Positions 1 through 5,239 of a DNA stretch of 6,392 nt are shown here, piece after piece. Under the pieces are notes generated by a model. That model worked only from the letters and a program-made list of their open reading frames with translations. It was not told where the DNA came from and ran no database searches. Position numbers and translations under genes: made by a program. How positions within the stretch are numbered: the stretch's first letter is position 1; every line of letters starts with the position of its first letter. Source of the stretch: Actinomycetes bacterium. GTDB taxonomy: Bacteria > Actinomycetota > Thermoleophilia > Solirubrobacterales > Solirubrobacteraceae. Location of the stretch: the NCBI GenBank assembly GCA_023404805.1, contig JAEYAL010000265.1, positions 1 through 6,392 of the forward strand, read 5' to 3'.

Positions 1-429
1 GCGCTGGCCCGCAGCGAGTTCGCCGAGCGCCGGGCCGCGCCAGAGCGCTAGTCCTTCGGAGAGGAGCGGCAGCGCCTCCGCTGGGCCGCCGCTGCGCAGC
101 GCGCTGGCGCCGCGCCGGGCGAACTCCTCGAACAGCAGCGCGTCGACGGCTTCGGGCGCGATCGACAGCGAGTAGCCCAGCGGCCCGGAGACGATGTGCT
201 CGCCGGGCGCGAGCGCGCGCCGCAGCCGAGACACGAGCGCCTGCAGCGCATGGCCCGCGTCGCCGGGCGGCGCGTCGTCCCAGACCGCGTCGATCAGGGC
301 GTCGGTGCTGACTTCGCGGCCGGCGTCAAGCGCGAGCCGCGCCAGCAGCGCGCGCACCCGGCCGCCGGAGACGGGCACCTCGCTGCCGCCGCGCCGCACC
401 TCCAGCGCCCCAAGCAAGCCGACCTGCAT
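1..429 (-). CDS. BTAD/SARP-family transcriptional regulator, N-terminal part (C-terminus off window)
   Basis: The frame opens at ATG 429-427 and stays open to the window edge, giving 143 residues. The start reads MQVGLLGALEVRRGG, typical of the winged-helix DNA-binding domain of SARP/AfsR-like regulators. About residues 24-50 (RVRALLARLALDAGREVSTD and following) and 60-72 (HALQALVSRLRRA) match the helices of that domain. A bacterial transcriptional activation domain starts near residue 96, with the familiar ending ALWRGPALGEL at about 128-138. These proteins activate transcription, often of secondary-metabolite or stress genes. Larger relatives add an NB-ARC ATPase, TPR or cyclase domain, and the missing C-terminus decides which type this is. 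A TAGAGT box ends seven bases before the ATG, suggesting a leaderless transcript. A strong hairpin at 470-510 separates it from the genes upstream. Family assignment is firm; target genes are unknown. Confidence 0.9.
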   Translation of the reverse strand, partial: MQVGLLGALEVRRGGSEVPVSGGRVRALLARLALDAGREVSTDALIDAVWDDAPPGDAGHALQALVSRLRRALAPGEHIVSGPLGYSLSIAPEAVDALLFEEFARRGASALRSGGPAEALPLLSEGLALWRGPALGELAAGQR

Positions 430-436
430 GCGCTGG

Positions 437-442
437 ACTCTA
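437..442 (-). promoter_or_regulatory. Putative -10 box TAGAGT of the BTAD regulator gene
   Basis: On the minus strand TAGAGT is followed by seven bases and then ATG 429-427. The same layout precedes several other genes here and would place the transcription start at or next to the A of ATG. No convincing -35 is visible. An inverted repeat with 7-bp arms (GCCGCGG 449-455, CCGCGGC 465-471) lies just upstream and could be an operator. Confidence 0.5.
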
Positions 443-469
443 CGAAGGGCCGCGGGCGGGCGGGCCGCG

Positions 470-510
470 GCTCCGGGTTCAGCGTCAACGCTTGACGGCG
501 AACCCGGAGC
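470..510. terminator. Strong two-part hairpin between the antitoxin and BTAD genes
   Basis: Arms GCTCCGGGTTC (470-480) and GAACCCGGAGC (500-510) are perfectly complementary over 11 bp. After a 2x2 internal mismatch, CGTCAA (483-488) pairs with TTGACG (492-497) around a 3-base loop. The hairpin lies 40 bases beyond the antitoxin stop and upstream of the BTAD promoter, so a terminator or insulator for minus-strand transcription is the simplest reading. No T-tract follows on either strand, so this is not a classical intrinsic terminator; GC-rich actinobacteria often lack the tract. Confidence 0.55.
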
Positions 511-550
511 AGTTGCGGTAGACCTGCCGCTACACCGAGCCGAGGCGCGT

Positions 551-772
551 TTAGTCGTCGCCGAGAGCCCGGCGGACGTGCTCAGGCGTGATGGACCCCG
601 CCCCGGAGTCGTCCCGGATCAGTGGCAGTGCCCCGTCGTACGCGACGCGGTCGCGTTCAAGCCCGCGCCTCACGAGTTCCGAGATGACCGAACCAAGCGA
701 CCGATTCTCGGCAGCGGCCAGCTTTCTAGCCGACGCGACGACATCGTCGTCGAGGGTAAGGGTCGTGCGCAT
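551..772 (-). CDS. VapB-like ribbon-helix-helix antitoxin, apparently without a partner toxin
   Basis: The product is 73 residues, a usual length for VapB-type antitoxins. The N-terminus MRTTLTLDDDVVASARKLAA, followed by SLGSVISELVRRGLE at about residues 25-39, is the strand-helix-helix pattern of RHH/CopG antitoxins that bind their own promoter. The C-terminal tail (about 40-73, ending ITPEHVRRALGDD) is where such proteins usually contact a PIN-domain toxin. In complete modules the vapC toxin gene follows within a few bases. Here 121 bases without a gene follow, then the BTAD regulator, so it looks orphaned. The ATG lies 10 bases after the phnA-like stop codon, which suggests co-transcription. 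A near-consensus TAGCGC seven bases before the ATG might also give a leaderless message. No good Shine-Dalgarno sequence is seen at normal spacing. The fold is clear; that it neutralises a toxin is inference. Confidence 0.82.
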   Translation of the reverse strand: MRTTLTLDDDVVASARKLAAAENRSLGSVISELVRRGLERDRVAYDGALPLIRDDSGAGSITPEHVRRALGDD

Positions 773-782
773 ACCCGCGGCG

Positions 783-1118
783 CTAGGCCTTCTTCACGAC
801 GCTCGACTTGAGCTGCATCGGACCGAAGCCGTCGACCTTGCAGTCGATGTCGTGGTCGCCGACGCCGTCGACCAGGCGGATGCCCTTGACCTTCGTGCCG
901 CGCTTGATCGGCTTCGGCGAGCCCTTGACGGGCAGGTCCTTGACGACGACCACGGTGTCGCCGTCGGCGAGGATGTTGCCGACCGAGTCCTTGATCACCG
1001 GCGCGGCCGAGTCGCCTGGTGCCCACTCGTGAGCGCACATCGAGCAGACCGTGAGGCCGCCGAGCTCATACGTGTACTCGCTGCTGCACTCGGGGCACGT
1101 GATCGCGGCGTCGGTCAT
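783..1118 (-). CDS. yjdM: PhnA/YjdM-family zinc-ribbon protein
   Basis: The 111-residue product matches the E. coli YjdM (formerly PhnA) family in length and along its whole sequence. It has an N-terminal zinc ribbon CPEC...CSMC (starting near residue 7), then SEYTYELGG, the block [20 protein letters not shown], and the C-terminal [18 protein letters not shown]. The family was named after phosphonate use, but it is not the PhnA phosphonoacetate hydrolase and its biochemical role is unresolved. No phosphonate genes are nearby. I chose ATG 1118-1116 over the in-frame GTG at 1127 because a TAGGGT box (1126-1131) ends seven bases before this ATG and overlaps the GTG. A leaderless message could not start at the GTG. 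This start also gives the E. coli length. The antitoxin gene follows after 10 bases. Confidence 0.93.
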   Translation of the reverse strand: MTDAAITCPECSSEYTYELGGLTVCSMCAHEWAPGDSAAPVIKDSVGNILADGDTVVVVKDLPVKGSPKPIKRGTKVKGIRLVDGVGDHDIDCKVDGFGPMQLKSSVVKKA

Positions 1119-1125
1119 CCGCGGC

Positions 1126-1131
1126 ACCCTA
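1126..1131 (-). promoter_or_regulatory. Putative -10 box TAGGGT of the yjdM-like gene
   Basis: TAGGGT on the minus strand is followed by GCCGCGG and then ATG 1118-1116. The seven-base spacing matches the other putative leaderless starts in the window. It supports the ATG over the upstream GTG as the translation start. Confidence 0.5.
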
Positions 1132-1170
1132 GATGACGGGTTCCACAGCGCGTGGCCCCAGTCGACGAGC

Positions 1171-1196
1171 CAGCGGGCGTGAAGGAGATCCCGCTG
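1171..1196. terminator. Hairpin downstream of the asparaginase gene
   Basis: CAGCGGG (1171-1177) and CCCGCTG (1190-1196) are perfect 7-bp arms around a 12-base loop, 37 bases beyond the asparaginase stop. No T-tract follows. It could end the asparaginase message before the yjdM-like promoter, but chance hairpins are common in DNA this rich in GC. Confidence 0.3.
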
Positions 1197-1233
1197 AGGC
1201 CCGCGTAGGCGTCGCCCGCGGGCGCGCGAGCAC

Positions 1234-2244
1234 CTAGCCGAGCGGCGTCAGCTCGCCGGCCAGCGGCGTCGCCATCAGGGTGCGCACGCGGTCGGCGGGG
1301 TACTTGTCGAGCAGCACCATCAGCTTGGTGAGCGCGCTCTCGAAGGTGAGGTCGAGGCCGGAGATCGCGCCCGTCTCGAACAGGGCGGCGCCTGCGGCGT
1401 AGTAGCCCTCGCGGACGGTCCCGGCGCCGCACTGGGTCGTGATCACGATCACGACACCGGCATCGGAGGCGCGCTGCAGGGCCGCCAGGAAGTCTGGTTC
1501 CGACGGGCCGTTGCCCGAGCCGTACGCCTCGATCACGGCGCCCTTGATCCCCGGCCGCGAGAGGATCGCGTCGAGCGTGACAGCGTCGAGGCCCGGGTGC
1601 AGCTTCACGGCGGCGACGTCGGGGCAGACGCCGCCCGCGCGGCGCAGCGGCCCCTCGCCTGCGGGGAGCACGAGCGGGGTGTCGATCTTGAGCGCGACCC
1701 CTGCGTGGCCGAGCGGCGGCACGTTGTGCGACGCGAAGCCGTGGTAGCTGTCGGCGTCGATCTTCGAGGTGCGGTTGCCGCGCAGCAGGTGCTCGTAGAA
1801 CCAGACCGTCACCTCGGGCACGACCGGCAAGCCATGGGTCCGGGGCGAGGCGATCATGCAGGCGGTCGTCAGGTTCTGGGGCGCGTCGCTGCGGTTCTCG
1901 GCGATCGGCCGCTGGGCGCCTGTCACCACGATCGGCCGGTCGACGCCCGCGAGCATGAAGCTCAGCGCCGACGCGGTGAACGCCAGCGTGTCGGTGCCGT
2001 GGAGCACCACGATGCCGGTGTGGCCCTCGGCCAGGGCGACGATCGCATCGGCGATCTCGACCCAGTCGTTTGGCCGCATCCGCGAGGAGTCCTTGGGCCG
2101 CCGGAACGAGGCGAACGTGACGCCGAACCCGGAGTCATCGCGCGGGCGCGCGTGGGCGACGATGTCCTTCGATGGCAGCGGCGCGAGCGCCCCGGTGGCG
2201 TCCGGCCCCATGCCGATCGTGCCGCCGGCGTTGAGCACCAGCAC
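1234..2244 (-). CDS. ansA: L-asparaginase, type I (AnsA-like)
   Basis: This enzyme hydrolyses L-asparagine to aspartate and ammonia; type I forms are usually cytoplasmic. From the GTG at 2244 it has 336 residues, close to E. coli AnsA (about 338). The N-terminal active-site segment is NAGGTIGM (5-12) with catalytic Thr9; the Thr common before GG is Ala. The second motif [19 protein letters not shown] (80-98) supplies the Thr-Asp pair. RGNRTSK (155-161) supplies the conserved Lys. [24 protein letters not shown] and the C-terminal GELTP also match AnsA. No signal peptide is seen. The start is uncertain: the frame stays open and coding-like upstream of 2244, and the only start-like signal there is an ATC at 2358-2356, six bases after a TACCCT box. 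An ATC start would add 38 residues. The gene follows the DUF427 gene in the same direction. Confidence 0.93.
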   Translation of the reverse strand: MLVLNAGGTIGMGPDATGALAPLPSKDIVAHARPRDDSGFGVTFASFRRPKDSSRMRPNDWVEIADAIVALAEGHTGIVVLHGTDTLAFTASALSFMLAGVDRPIVVTGAQRPIAENRSDAPQNLTTACMIASPRTHGLPVVPEVTVWFYEHLLRGNRTSKIDADSYHGFASHNVPPLGHAGVALKIDTPLVLPAGEGPLRRAGGVCPDVAAVKLHPGLDAVTLDAILSRPGIKGAVIEAYGSGNGPSEPDFLAALQRASDAGVVIVITTQCGAGTVREGYYAAGAALFETGAISGLDLTFESALTKLMVLLDKYPADRVRTLMATPLAGELTPLG

Positions 2245-2364
2245 GCGCTCGGCGTGGGCGAAGCCCCAGGAGCCCTCGACGACGACCGTCGACCCCAGCC
2301 GCGCCGGCAGGGCAGCCTCGTCGCCGGAGCGGAGCGGTTCGTGCGGGGTCGTGGCGATCGACCC

Positions 2365-2370
2365 AGGGTA
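2365..2370 (-). promoter_or_regulatory. Possible -10 box TACCCT upstream of the asparaginase frame
   Basis: TACCCT on the minus strand lies just after the DUF427 stop codon. It is followed by six bases and an in-frame ATC (2358-2356), mimicking the leaderless layout of neighbouring genes except for the start codon. If functional, it gives asparaginase its own promoter. No -35 is evident. Confidence 0.35.
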
Positions 2371-2380
2371 CCGGGGCAGA

Positions 2381-2758
2381 TCAGTCGTGAACCGTGATCT
2401 GCACGCGGTCCGGGTAGAACGCGACGCGGTCCTTGATCGCCGCGACGGCGTCGTACGGCTCGCGGTAGGTCCAGATCGCGTCGGTGATCTCGGGGCCGCC
2501 TTCGGCTACCTGCACGGAGAGGTACGAGGCGTCGCCCTTGTACGGGCAGTGGGTGCGCGTGTCGCTCGGACGCAGCACGGCCGGGTCGACGTCCGCGAGC
2601 GGGATGTACTGCACCGCCGAGTAGGTCGACTCCTGAAGGGTCAGGGCGTCGTCGGTCTCCGCGATCACCGTGTCGCCGGCGCGCACCGTGACGCGCCGCC
2701 CGGTCGGCTCGATCGTGATCGGGTGGTCCGGGCCGGGGAGCTTGATCGCGGAAGTCAT
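2381..2758 (-). CDS. DUF427 domain-containing protein
   Basis: The 125-residue protein is essentially a single DUF427 domain, a small all-beta fold of uncertain function found widely in actinobacteria and fungi. The key stretch is LRPSDTRTHCPYKGDASYLS (about residues 62-81), followed by ITDAIWTYREPYD and the C-terminal VAFYPDRVQITV. These correspond to the family's conserved SDTxTxCPYKGxAxY, W-x-Y-x-x-P and AFYxDRV motifs. There is no signal peptide or membrane segment. I chose ATG 2758-2756, although the frame stays open upstream, because the family sequence begins there and a TAGCCT box ends seven bases before it. It is divergent from the thioredoxin gene across a 79-bp region, and asparaginase follows. 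The biochemical role is unknown; the domain assignment is secure. Confidence 0.92.
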   Translation of the reverse strand: MTSAIKLPGPDHPITIEPTGRRVTVRAGDTVIAETDDALTLQESTYSAVQYIPLADVDPAVLRPSDTRTHCPYKGDASYLSVQVAEGGPEITDAIWTYREPYDAVAAIKDRVAFYPDRVQITVHD

Positions 2759-2765
2759 GCCGCTG

Positions 2766-2771
2766 AGGCTA
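2766..2771 (-). promoter_or_regulatory. Putative -10 box TAGCCT of the DUF427 gene
   Basis: TAGCCT on the minus strand, seven bases before ATG 2758-2756, fits the leaderless layout repeated across this window. The expected -35 region (about 2789-2794) has no clear TTGAC-like motif. Confidence 0.5.
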
Positions 2772-2798
2772 GGACGGCTGTCCGGCGATCCGCCGCGC

Positions 2799-2817
2799 CG
2801 GCGCGCCTGGCGCGCCG
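2799..2817. promoter_or_regulatory. Perfect 19-bp palindrome in the DUF427/thioredoxin divergent promoter region
   Basis: CGGCGCGCC (2799-2807), a central T at 2808 and GGCGCGCCG (2809-2817) form perfect 9-bp arms. It covers the place where the thioredoxin -35 should be, given the -10 box at 2825-2830, and lies about 28 bases upstream of the DUF427 -10 box. The position suits an operator for a dimeric regulator acting on one or both genes. No known binding motif is recognised. It also contains two GGCGCGCC 8-mers, so chance in GC-rich DNA is possible. Confidence 0.45.
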
Positions 2818-2824
2818 ACCGGGC

Positions 2825-2830
2825 TACGCT
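2825..2830 (+). promoter_or_regulatory. Putative -10 box TACGCT of the thioredoxin gene
   Basis: TACGCT is followed by GCGTCTC and ATG 2838-2840, a seven-base gap that would put the transcript start at or beside the ATG. There is no purine-rich Shine-Dalgarno sequence before the start, which supports a leaderless message. Confidence 0.55.
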
Positions 2831-2837
2831 GCGTCTC

Positions 2838-3275
2838 ATGGCTGACTCGTCGATCATCCGCTGCCTGAGCTGCGGCGCCAACAACCGCGTCGGCGCGGTC
2901 GCCAGCGGCACGCCCCGCTGCGCGAAGTGCCACGAGGCGCTGCCGTGGCTCGTGAACGCCACCTCCGAGAGCTTCGACGCCGAGGTCGCGTCGTCGGTGC
3001 CGGTCGTCGTCGACTTCTGGGCGGAGTGGTGCGGCCCGTGCCGCGCGATCGCTCCGGCCCTGCAGAGCCTCGCGGGCAAGCACGCCAGCCGCCTGAAGGT
3101 CGTGAAGGTCGACTGCGACGCCCACGGCGACCTCGCCCAGCGCTACCAGGCGCAGAGCATCCCGCTGCTCGTGCTCTTCAAGGACGGCAAGGAGGTCGAC
3201 CGCCAGGTCGGCGCCGTGCCCGAGCGCGCGCTCGAGGCTTGGCTGCAGCCGCACCTGGCGACGGCCAAGGCGTAG
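2838..3275 (+). CDS. trxC: Thioredoxin 2 (TrxC-like) with N-terminal zinc finger
   Basis: The 145-residue protein has the two-part build of TrxC. An N-terminal zinc finger has paired cysteines Cys9/Cys12 (CLSC) and Cys28/Cys31 (CAKC). A thioredoxin fold starts near residue 44. The redox-active site WCGPC is at 64-68, inside VVVDFWAEWCGPCRAIAP, and the cis-proline is Pro109 in SIPLLVLF. TrxC reduces protein disulfides in the cytoplasm, and in E. coli it is induced by oxidative stress. An extra Cys93 occurs in KVDCDAH, where many thioredoxins have Val or another hydrophobic residue. It might be redox-sensitive, but that is inference. ATG 2838 is chosen because the zinc finger begins right after it and a TACGCT box lies seven bases upstream. 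The FMN reductase gene starts at the next base after the stop, indicating an operon. Confidence 0.95.
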   Translation: MADSSIIRCLSCGANNRVGAVASGTPRCAKCHEALPWLVNATSESFDAEVASSVPVVVDFWAEWCGPCRAIAPALQSLAGKHASRLKVVKVDCDAHGDLAQRYQAQSIPLLVLFKDGKEVDRQVGAVPERALEAWLQPHLATAKA

Positions 3276-3833
3276 GTGGAGGGCTCGGCCCCGCTGATCC
3301 TCGGCATCAGCGGCGGCATGCGCTTCGGCACCGCCAACGAGCAGGCGCTGCGGGTCGTCCTGGAGCGGGTCGAGCAGCTCGGCGGCCGCACGCAGCTCAT
3401 CCCGGGCAGCCGGCTGATCCTGCCCAACTTCGACGACGAGGTCGCGCCCGAAGCCAAGGCGCAGTGGCTGCTCGAGGCCGTCGATGAGGCCGAGGGGATC
3501 GTGCTGTGTTCGCCGAGCTACCACGGCGGCGTGTCCGGGCTCCTGAAGAACGGCCTCGACTACCTCGAGCTCACCGCCGACAACCCGCGCCCCTATCTGC
3601 GCGGGCTGCCCGTCGGCTGCGTCGCCACCGGCGACGGCTGGCAGGGCCCGAATTCGACGCTCCTCGCCCTGCGCCAGATGGCGCACGCGCTCCAGGGCTG
3701 GCCGACGCCGCTCGGGGTCGCGCAGAACATCAACGACGGTGGCATCGGCGACGCCCGCCCGGCCCTGCGGCTGATCGCGGAGCAGCTGATGGAGTTCGCG
3801 CTGATGCGGCGGGCGGCGGCGGGCGGCGCTTAG
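3276..3833 (+). CDS. NAD(P)H-dependent FMN reductase, flavodoxin-like fold
   Basis: The 185-residue product fits the NADPH-dependent FMN reductase family (SsuE, chromate reductase and ArsH relatives). These bind FMN and pass electrons from NAD(P)H to flavin, quinones or metals. The phosphate-binding loop is GISGGMRFGTANEQAL (10-25), after the first beta strand. The flavin-contact motif is SPSYHGGVSGLLKNGLDYLE (79-98), matching the family SPxYxGxxSGxLKNxLD pattern. ATGDGWQGPN near 117-126 fits the third flavin loop. It starts with GTG directly after the thioredoxin TAG, with AAGG (3267-3270) five bases upstream inside trxC, so translational coupling is likely. Together they suggest a thiol/flavin redox operon. 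The substrate cannot be read from sequence. A GC palindrome (3836-3848) follows two bases after the stop. Confidence 0.9.
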   Translation: MEGSAPLILGISGGMRFGTANEQALRVVLERVEQLGGRTQLIPGSRLILPNFDDEVAPEAKAQWLLEAVDEAEGIVLCSPSYHGGVSGLLKNGLDYLELTADNPRPYLRGLPVGCVATGDGWQGPNSTLLALRQMAHALQGWPTPLGVAQNINDGGIGDARPALRLIAEQLMEFALMRRAAAGGA

Positions 3834-3835
3834 AG

Positions 3836-3848
3836 CCCGCCGGGCGGG
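3836..3848. terminator. Short GC palindrome right after the FMN reductase stop
   Basis: CCCGCC, a single G and GGCGGG form a 13-base odd palindrome beginning two bases after the TAG. It abuts the first module of the downstream repeat. With a one-base centre it cannot fold tightly without opening inner pairs, and no T-tract follows, so termination is only a possibility. Confidence 0.25.
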
Positions 3849-3895
3849 AGCCCTGGACGAAAACGACCACCTCGGGGCCGCCGCCATCCAGGGCT
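3849..3895. repeat. Composite element copy A, hairpin module 1
   Basis: AGCCCTGGA (3849-3857) and TCCAGGGCT (3887-3895) are perfect 9-bp arms around a 29-base loop. Much of the module, including the internal ACGAC...TCG and GGCCGC pieces, recurs at 5180-5224 in the same orientation. In both places a palindromic module follows at a similar distance. Confidence 0.75.
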
Positions 3896-3912
3896 TCCGC
3901 TCGCCCGCGGCG

Positions 3913-3965
3913 GCGAACTCCCGTCATCCGCGGTTGTCAGGCAACCGTGATCTGCGGAAGTTCGC
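3913..3965. repeat. 53-bp palindromic element, copy 1
   Basis: Outer arms GCGAACT (3913-3919) and AGTTCGC (3959-3965) pair perfectly, and inner CGGTTG pairs with CAACCG. The element holds two related 13-mers of form CCGTsATCnnCGG, starting at 3921 and 3945 (24 bases apart). It closely matches the copies at 3985-4037 and 5240-5291. It lies in the non-coding gap between two convergent genes and could be a REP-like extragenic palindrome or bidirectional terminator. Confidence 0.8.
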
Positions 3966-3984
3966 GACCGCGGGACGAACTCGC

Positions 3985-4037
3985 GCGAACTCCCGTCATC
4001 CGCGGTCGCCAGCCGACCGTGATCGACGGAAGTTCGC
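3985..4037. repeat. 53-bp palindromic element, copy 2
   Basis: Same 53-bp length and orientation as copy 1, displaced by exactly 72 bases. Outer arms are GCGAACT and AGTTCGC, inner arms CGGTCG and CGACCG. The paired 13-mers start at 3993 and 4017, again 24 bases apart. It ends 10 bases before the stop of the minus-strand gene at 4048. No full hairpin module 1 precedes it, so only the palindrome is duplicated here. Confidence 0.8.
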
Positions 4038-4047
4038 TGCACCCAAG

Positions 4048-5121
4048 TCAGTCGTTGGTGAACGGCAGCACTTCGCCGCCCCAGCCGGCTTCCCAGCGCG
4101 CGACCGCGTCGGCGCTGTTGTGCGCACGGATCGACGAGACCTTTTCGGCGAGACCCTCGTCGTGCTCGGCGACAAAGGCGACGAAGTCCGCGGTCTTCGT
4201 GAGCCCAGGCAGCTCGGCGTCCGACAGCCGGCGGGCCACTTCGCCCAGGACGACGCGGTACGGGTCGCCCGGCTGGCTGAGGCAGGCGTCGCGGAGCAAT
4301 TGACGGCCGTCGTCTTCCAGTTCGGCCTCGATCAGCACCAAAGGGTCGTTGTCGATGTACAGCGTCGCGATCGCACCCTCCTCACCGCCTCCAGCCCCAC
4401 GCCGCTCGCTTTCGAGCCCGGCGTTGAGCATGGCATCGAGCGTCCCTTGGTCGACGTAGACCAGCGAAACCGCGTACGTCTCGGTCTCAACCGGCAGGTC
4501 GGCTTCTGCGACCGCTTCAGCGAGCGCCGCCAGGTATTTCGGCGTCAGCGCGTCGGCGGCGTCGGCCAACCGGGCCTCCCACGTCTGCGTCGGTCGCTCC
4601 CAAACCGTCTCGCCACCCTCGTGTGCGATGCGGCTGAGGCCGTCGCCATCGTGCTCGACCGTGAGGCGCCCGCCGGTGTCCCACCGCTCGGTCGCGAGCT
4701 GCGAGTCACCGAGGGCCTCGCTCTCGTCGATCGCGACGAGCAGTCCGGCGTCGTCGTAGTGGTAGCGCTCCTCCGACTCCTCGCCATCCTCGTAGGTGTA
4801 GACGGTGGTGGCCGCGCGGCCCGCGTCGTCGAACGACGTCCGGGCCACCATGCCGTCTTCCAGCTGCGCCACCACGGTGCCGTCGGCCTGGCGTTCGACC
4901 GTCTGGATCGGGTTCTCGTCAGCGCCGTCGTGTTTGCTCCGCTCGCGGTAGGCGATGGCGCGCCCGTCGGCGTCGAAGCCTGCTTCGGCCCAGAACTCTT
5001 GCTCCTCAGCGCTGTTCTTCGGCAGCGGGTCGTCGTTTCCCCAGAGCCGTTCGCGGATGAGCGGCTCGACACGATGGCCGGTGAACCGGTGGCTGACAGG
5101 GACCCAGCGGACGACGCTCAT
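4048..5121 (-). CDS. Unrecognised acidic protein with YD/RHS-like turns in its N-terminal half
   Basis: I do not recognise this 357-residue protein. The N-terminal half carries repeated aromatic-Asp-x-x-Gly turns like YD/RHS repeats: FDADGR (49-54), FDDAGR (97-102), YDDAGLL (122-128) and WDTGGRL (147-153). About residues 175-357 look like a separate mixed helix/strand domain, with helices at 183-207 and a strand pair near ETYAVSLVYV and IATLYIDNDPLVLIEAEL. It is rich in Asp and Glu. No signal peptide or membrane segment is visible, which is odd for RHS proteins, which are normally exported. ATG 5121-5119 is chosen because a TAGCGT box ends eight bases before it, although the frame stays open to 5253 through repeat DNA. 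The gene is bracketed by two same-orientation composite repeats. Two sampled 60-base lines (from 4141 and 4741) are about 63% GC against 77% in the thioredoxin gene, hinting at transfer. Confidence 0.85.
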   Translation of the reverse strand: MSVVRWVPVSHRFTGHRVEPLIRERLWGNDDPLPKNSAEEQEFWAEAGFDADGRAIAYRERSKHDGADENPIQTVERQADGTVVAQLEDGMVARTSFDDAGRAATTVYTYEDGEESEERYHYDDAGLLVAIDESEALGDSQLATERWDTGGRLTVEHDGDGLSRIAHEGGETVWERPTQTWEARLADAADALTPKYLAALAEAVAEADLPVETETYAVSLVYVDQGTLDAMLNAGLESERRGAGGGEEGAIATLYIDNDPLVLIEAELEDDGRQLLRDACLSQPGDPYRVVLGEVARRLSDAELPGLTKTADFVAFVAEHDEGLAEKVSSIRAHNSADAVARWEAGWGGEVLPFTND

Positions 5122-5129
5122 GCGCGGCC

Positions 5130-5135
5130 ACGCTA
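5130..5135 (-). promoter_or_regulatory. Putative -10 box TAGCGT of the YD-like gene
   Basis: TAGCGT on the minus strand is followed by eight bases and ATG 5121-5119, so the message would have at most one or two leader bases. The same hexamer serves as the candidate -10 of the divergent gene at 5348-5353. Confidence 0.45.
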
Positions 5136-5179
5136 TCGGCGGAGGCAAGCCGCTGGGGCCAGCAAGCCGAACCGTCGCG

Positions 5180-5224
5180 AGCCCTGGATGGAGACGACAC
5201 TTCGCGGCCGCGCCGCCCAGGGCT
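5180..5224. repeat. Composite element copy B, hairpin module 1
   Basis: AGCCCTGG (5180-5187) and CCAGGGCT (5217-5224) are perfect 8-bp arms. The module repeats the one at 3849-3895 with a loop a few bases shorter, same orientation, and is likewise followed by a palindromic module (5240-5291). It sits in the upstream region of both divergent genes rather than between convergent ones. Confidence 0.75.
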
Positions 5225-5239
5225 TCGCCCACTCTCCTG

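Noticed and set aside
483..497. TTGACG as a -35 element for the BTAD regulator
   Set aside because: It lies about 40 bases from the TAGAGT -10 box, far beyond normal spacing, and is part of the inner stem of the hairpin.
497..545. tRNA-like look on the minus strand (stem pieces plus GGGTTCG)
   Set aside because: No acceptor stem, anticodon stem or proper T-arm can be assembled; GGGTTC is one arm of the 470-510 hairpin.
1213..1224. Perfect palindrome CGCCCGCGGGCG just after the asparaginase gene
   Set aside because: Short, loopless and pure GC; expected by chance in such DNA and not convincing as a terminator.
1119..1233. Open frame upstream of the yjdM-like ATG reading [15 protein letters not shown], protein-like at first sight
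   Set aside because: It has no start codon, shares its frame with the yjdM-like gene by chance, and contains that gene's -10 box. I treat it as intergenic DNA.
1597..2845. Long plus-strand open frames opposite the asparaginase and DUF427 genes
   Set aside because: Arg-, Asp- and Val-rich translations with no family resemblance; they are shadows of real minus-strand genes in GC-rich DNA.
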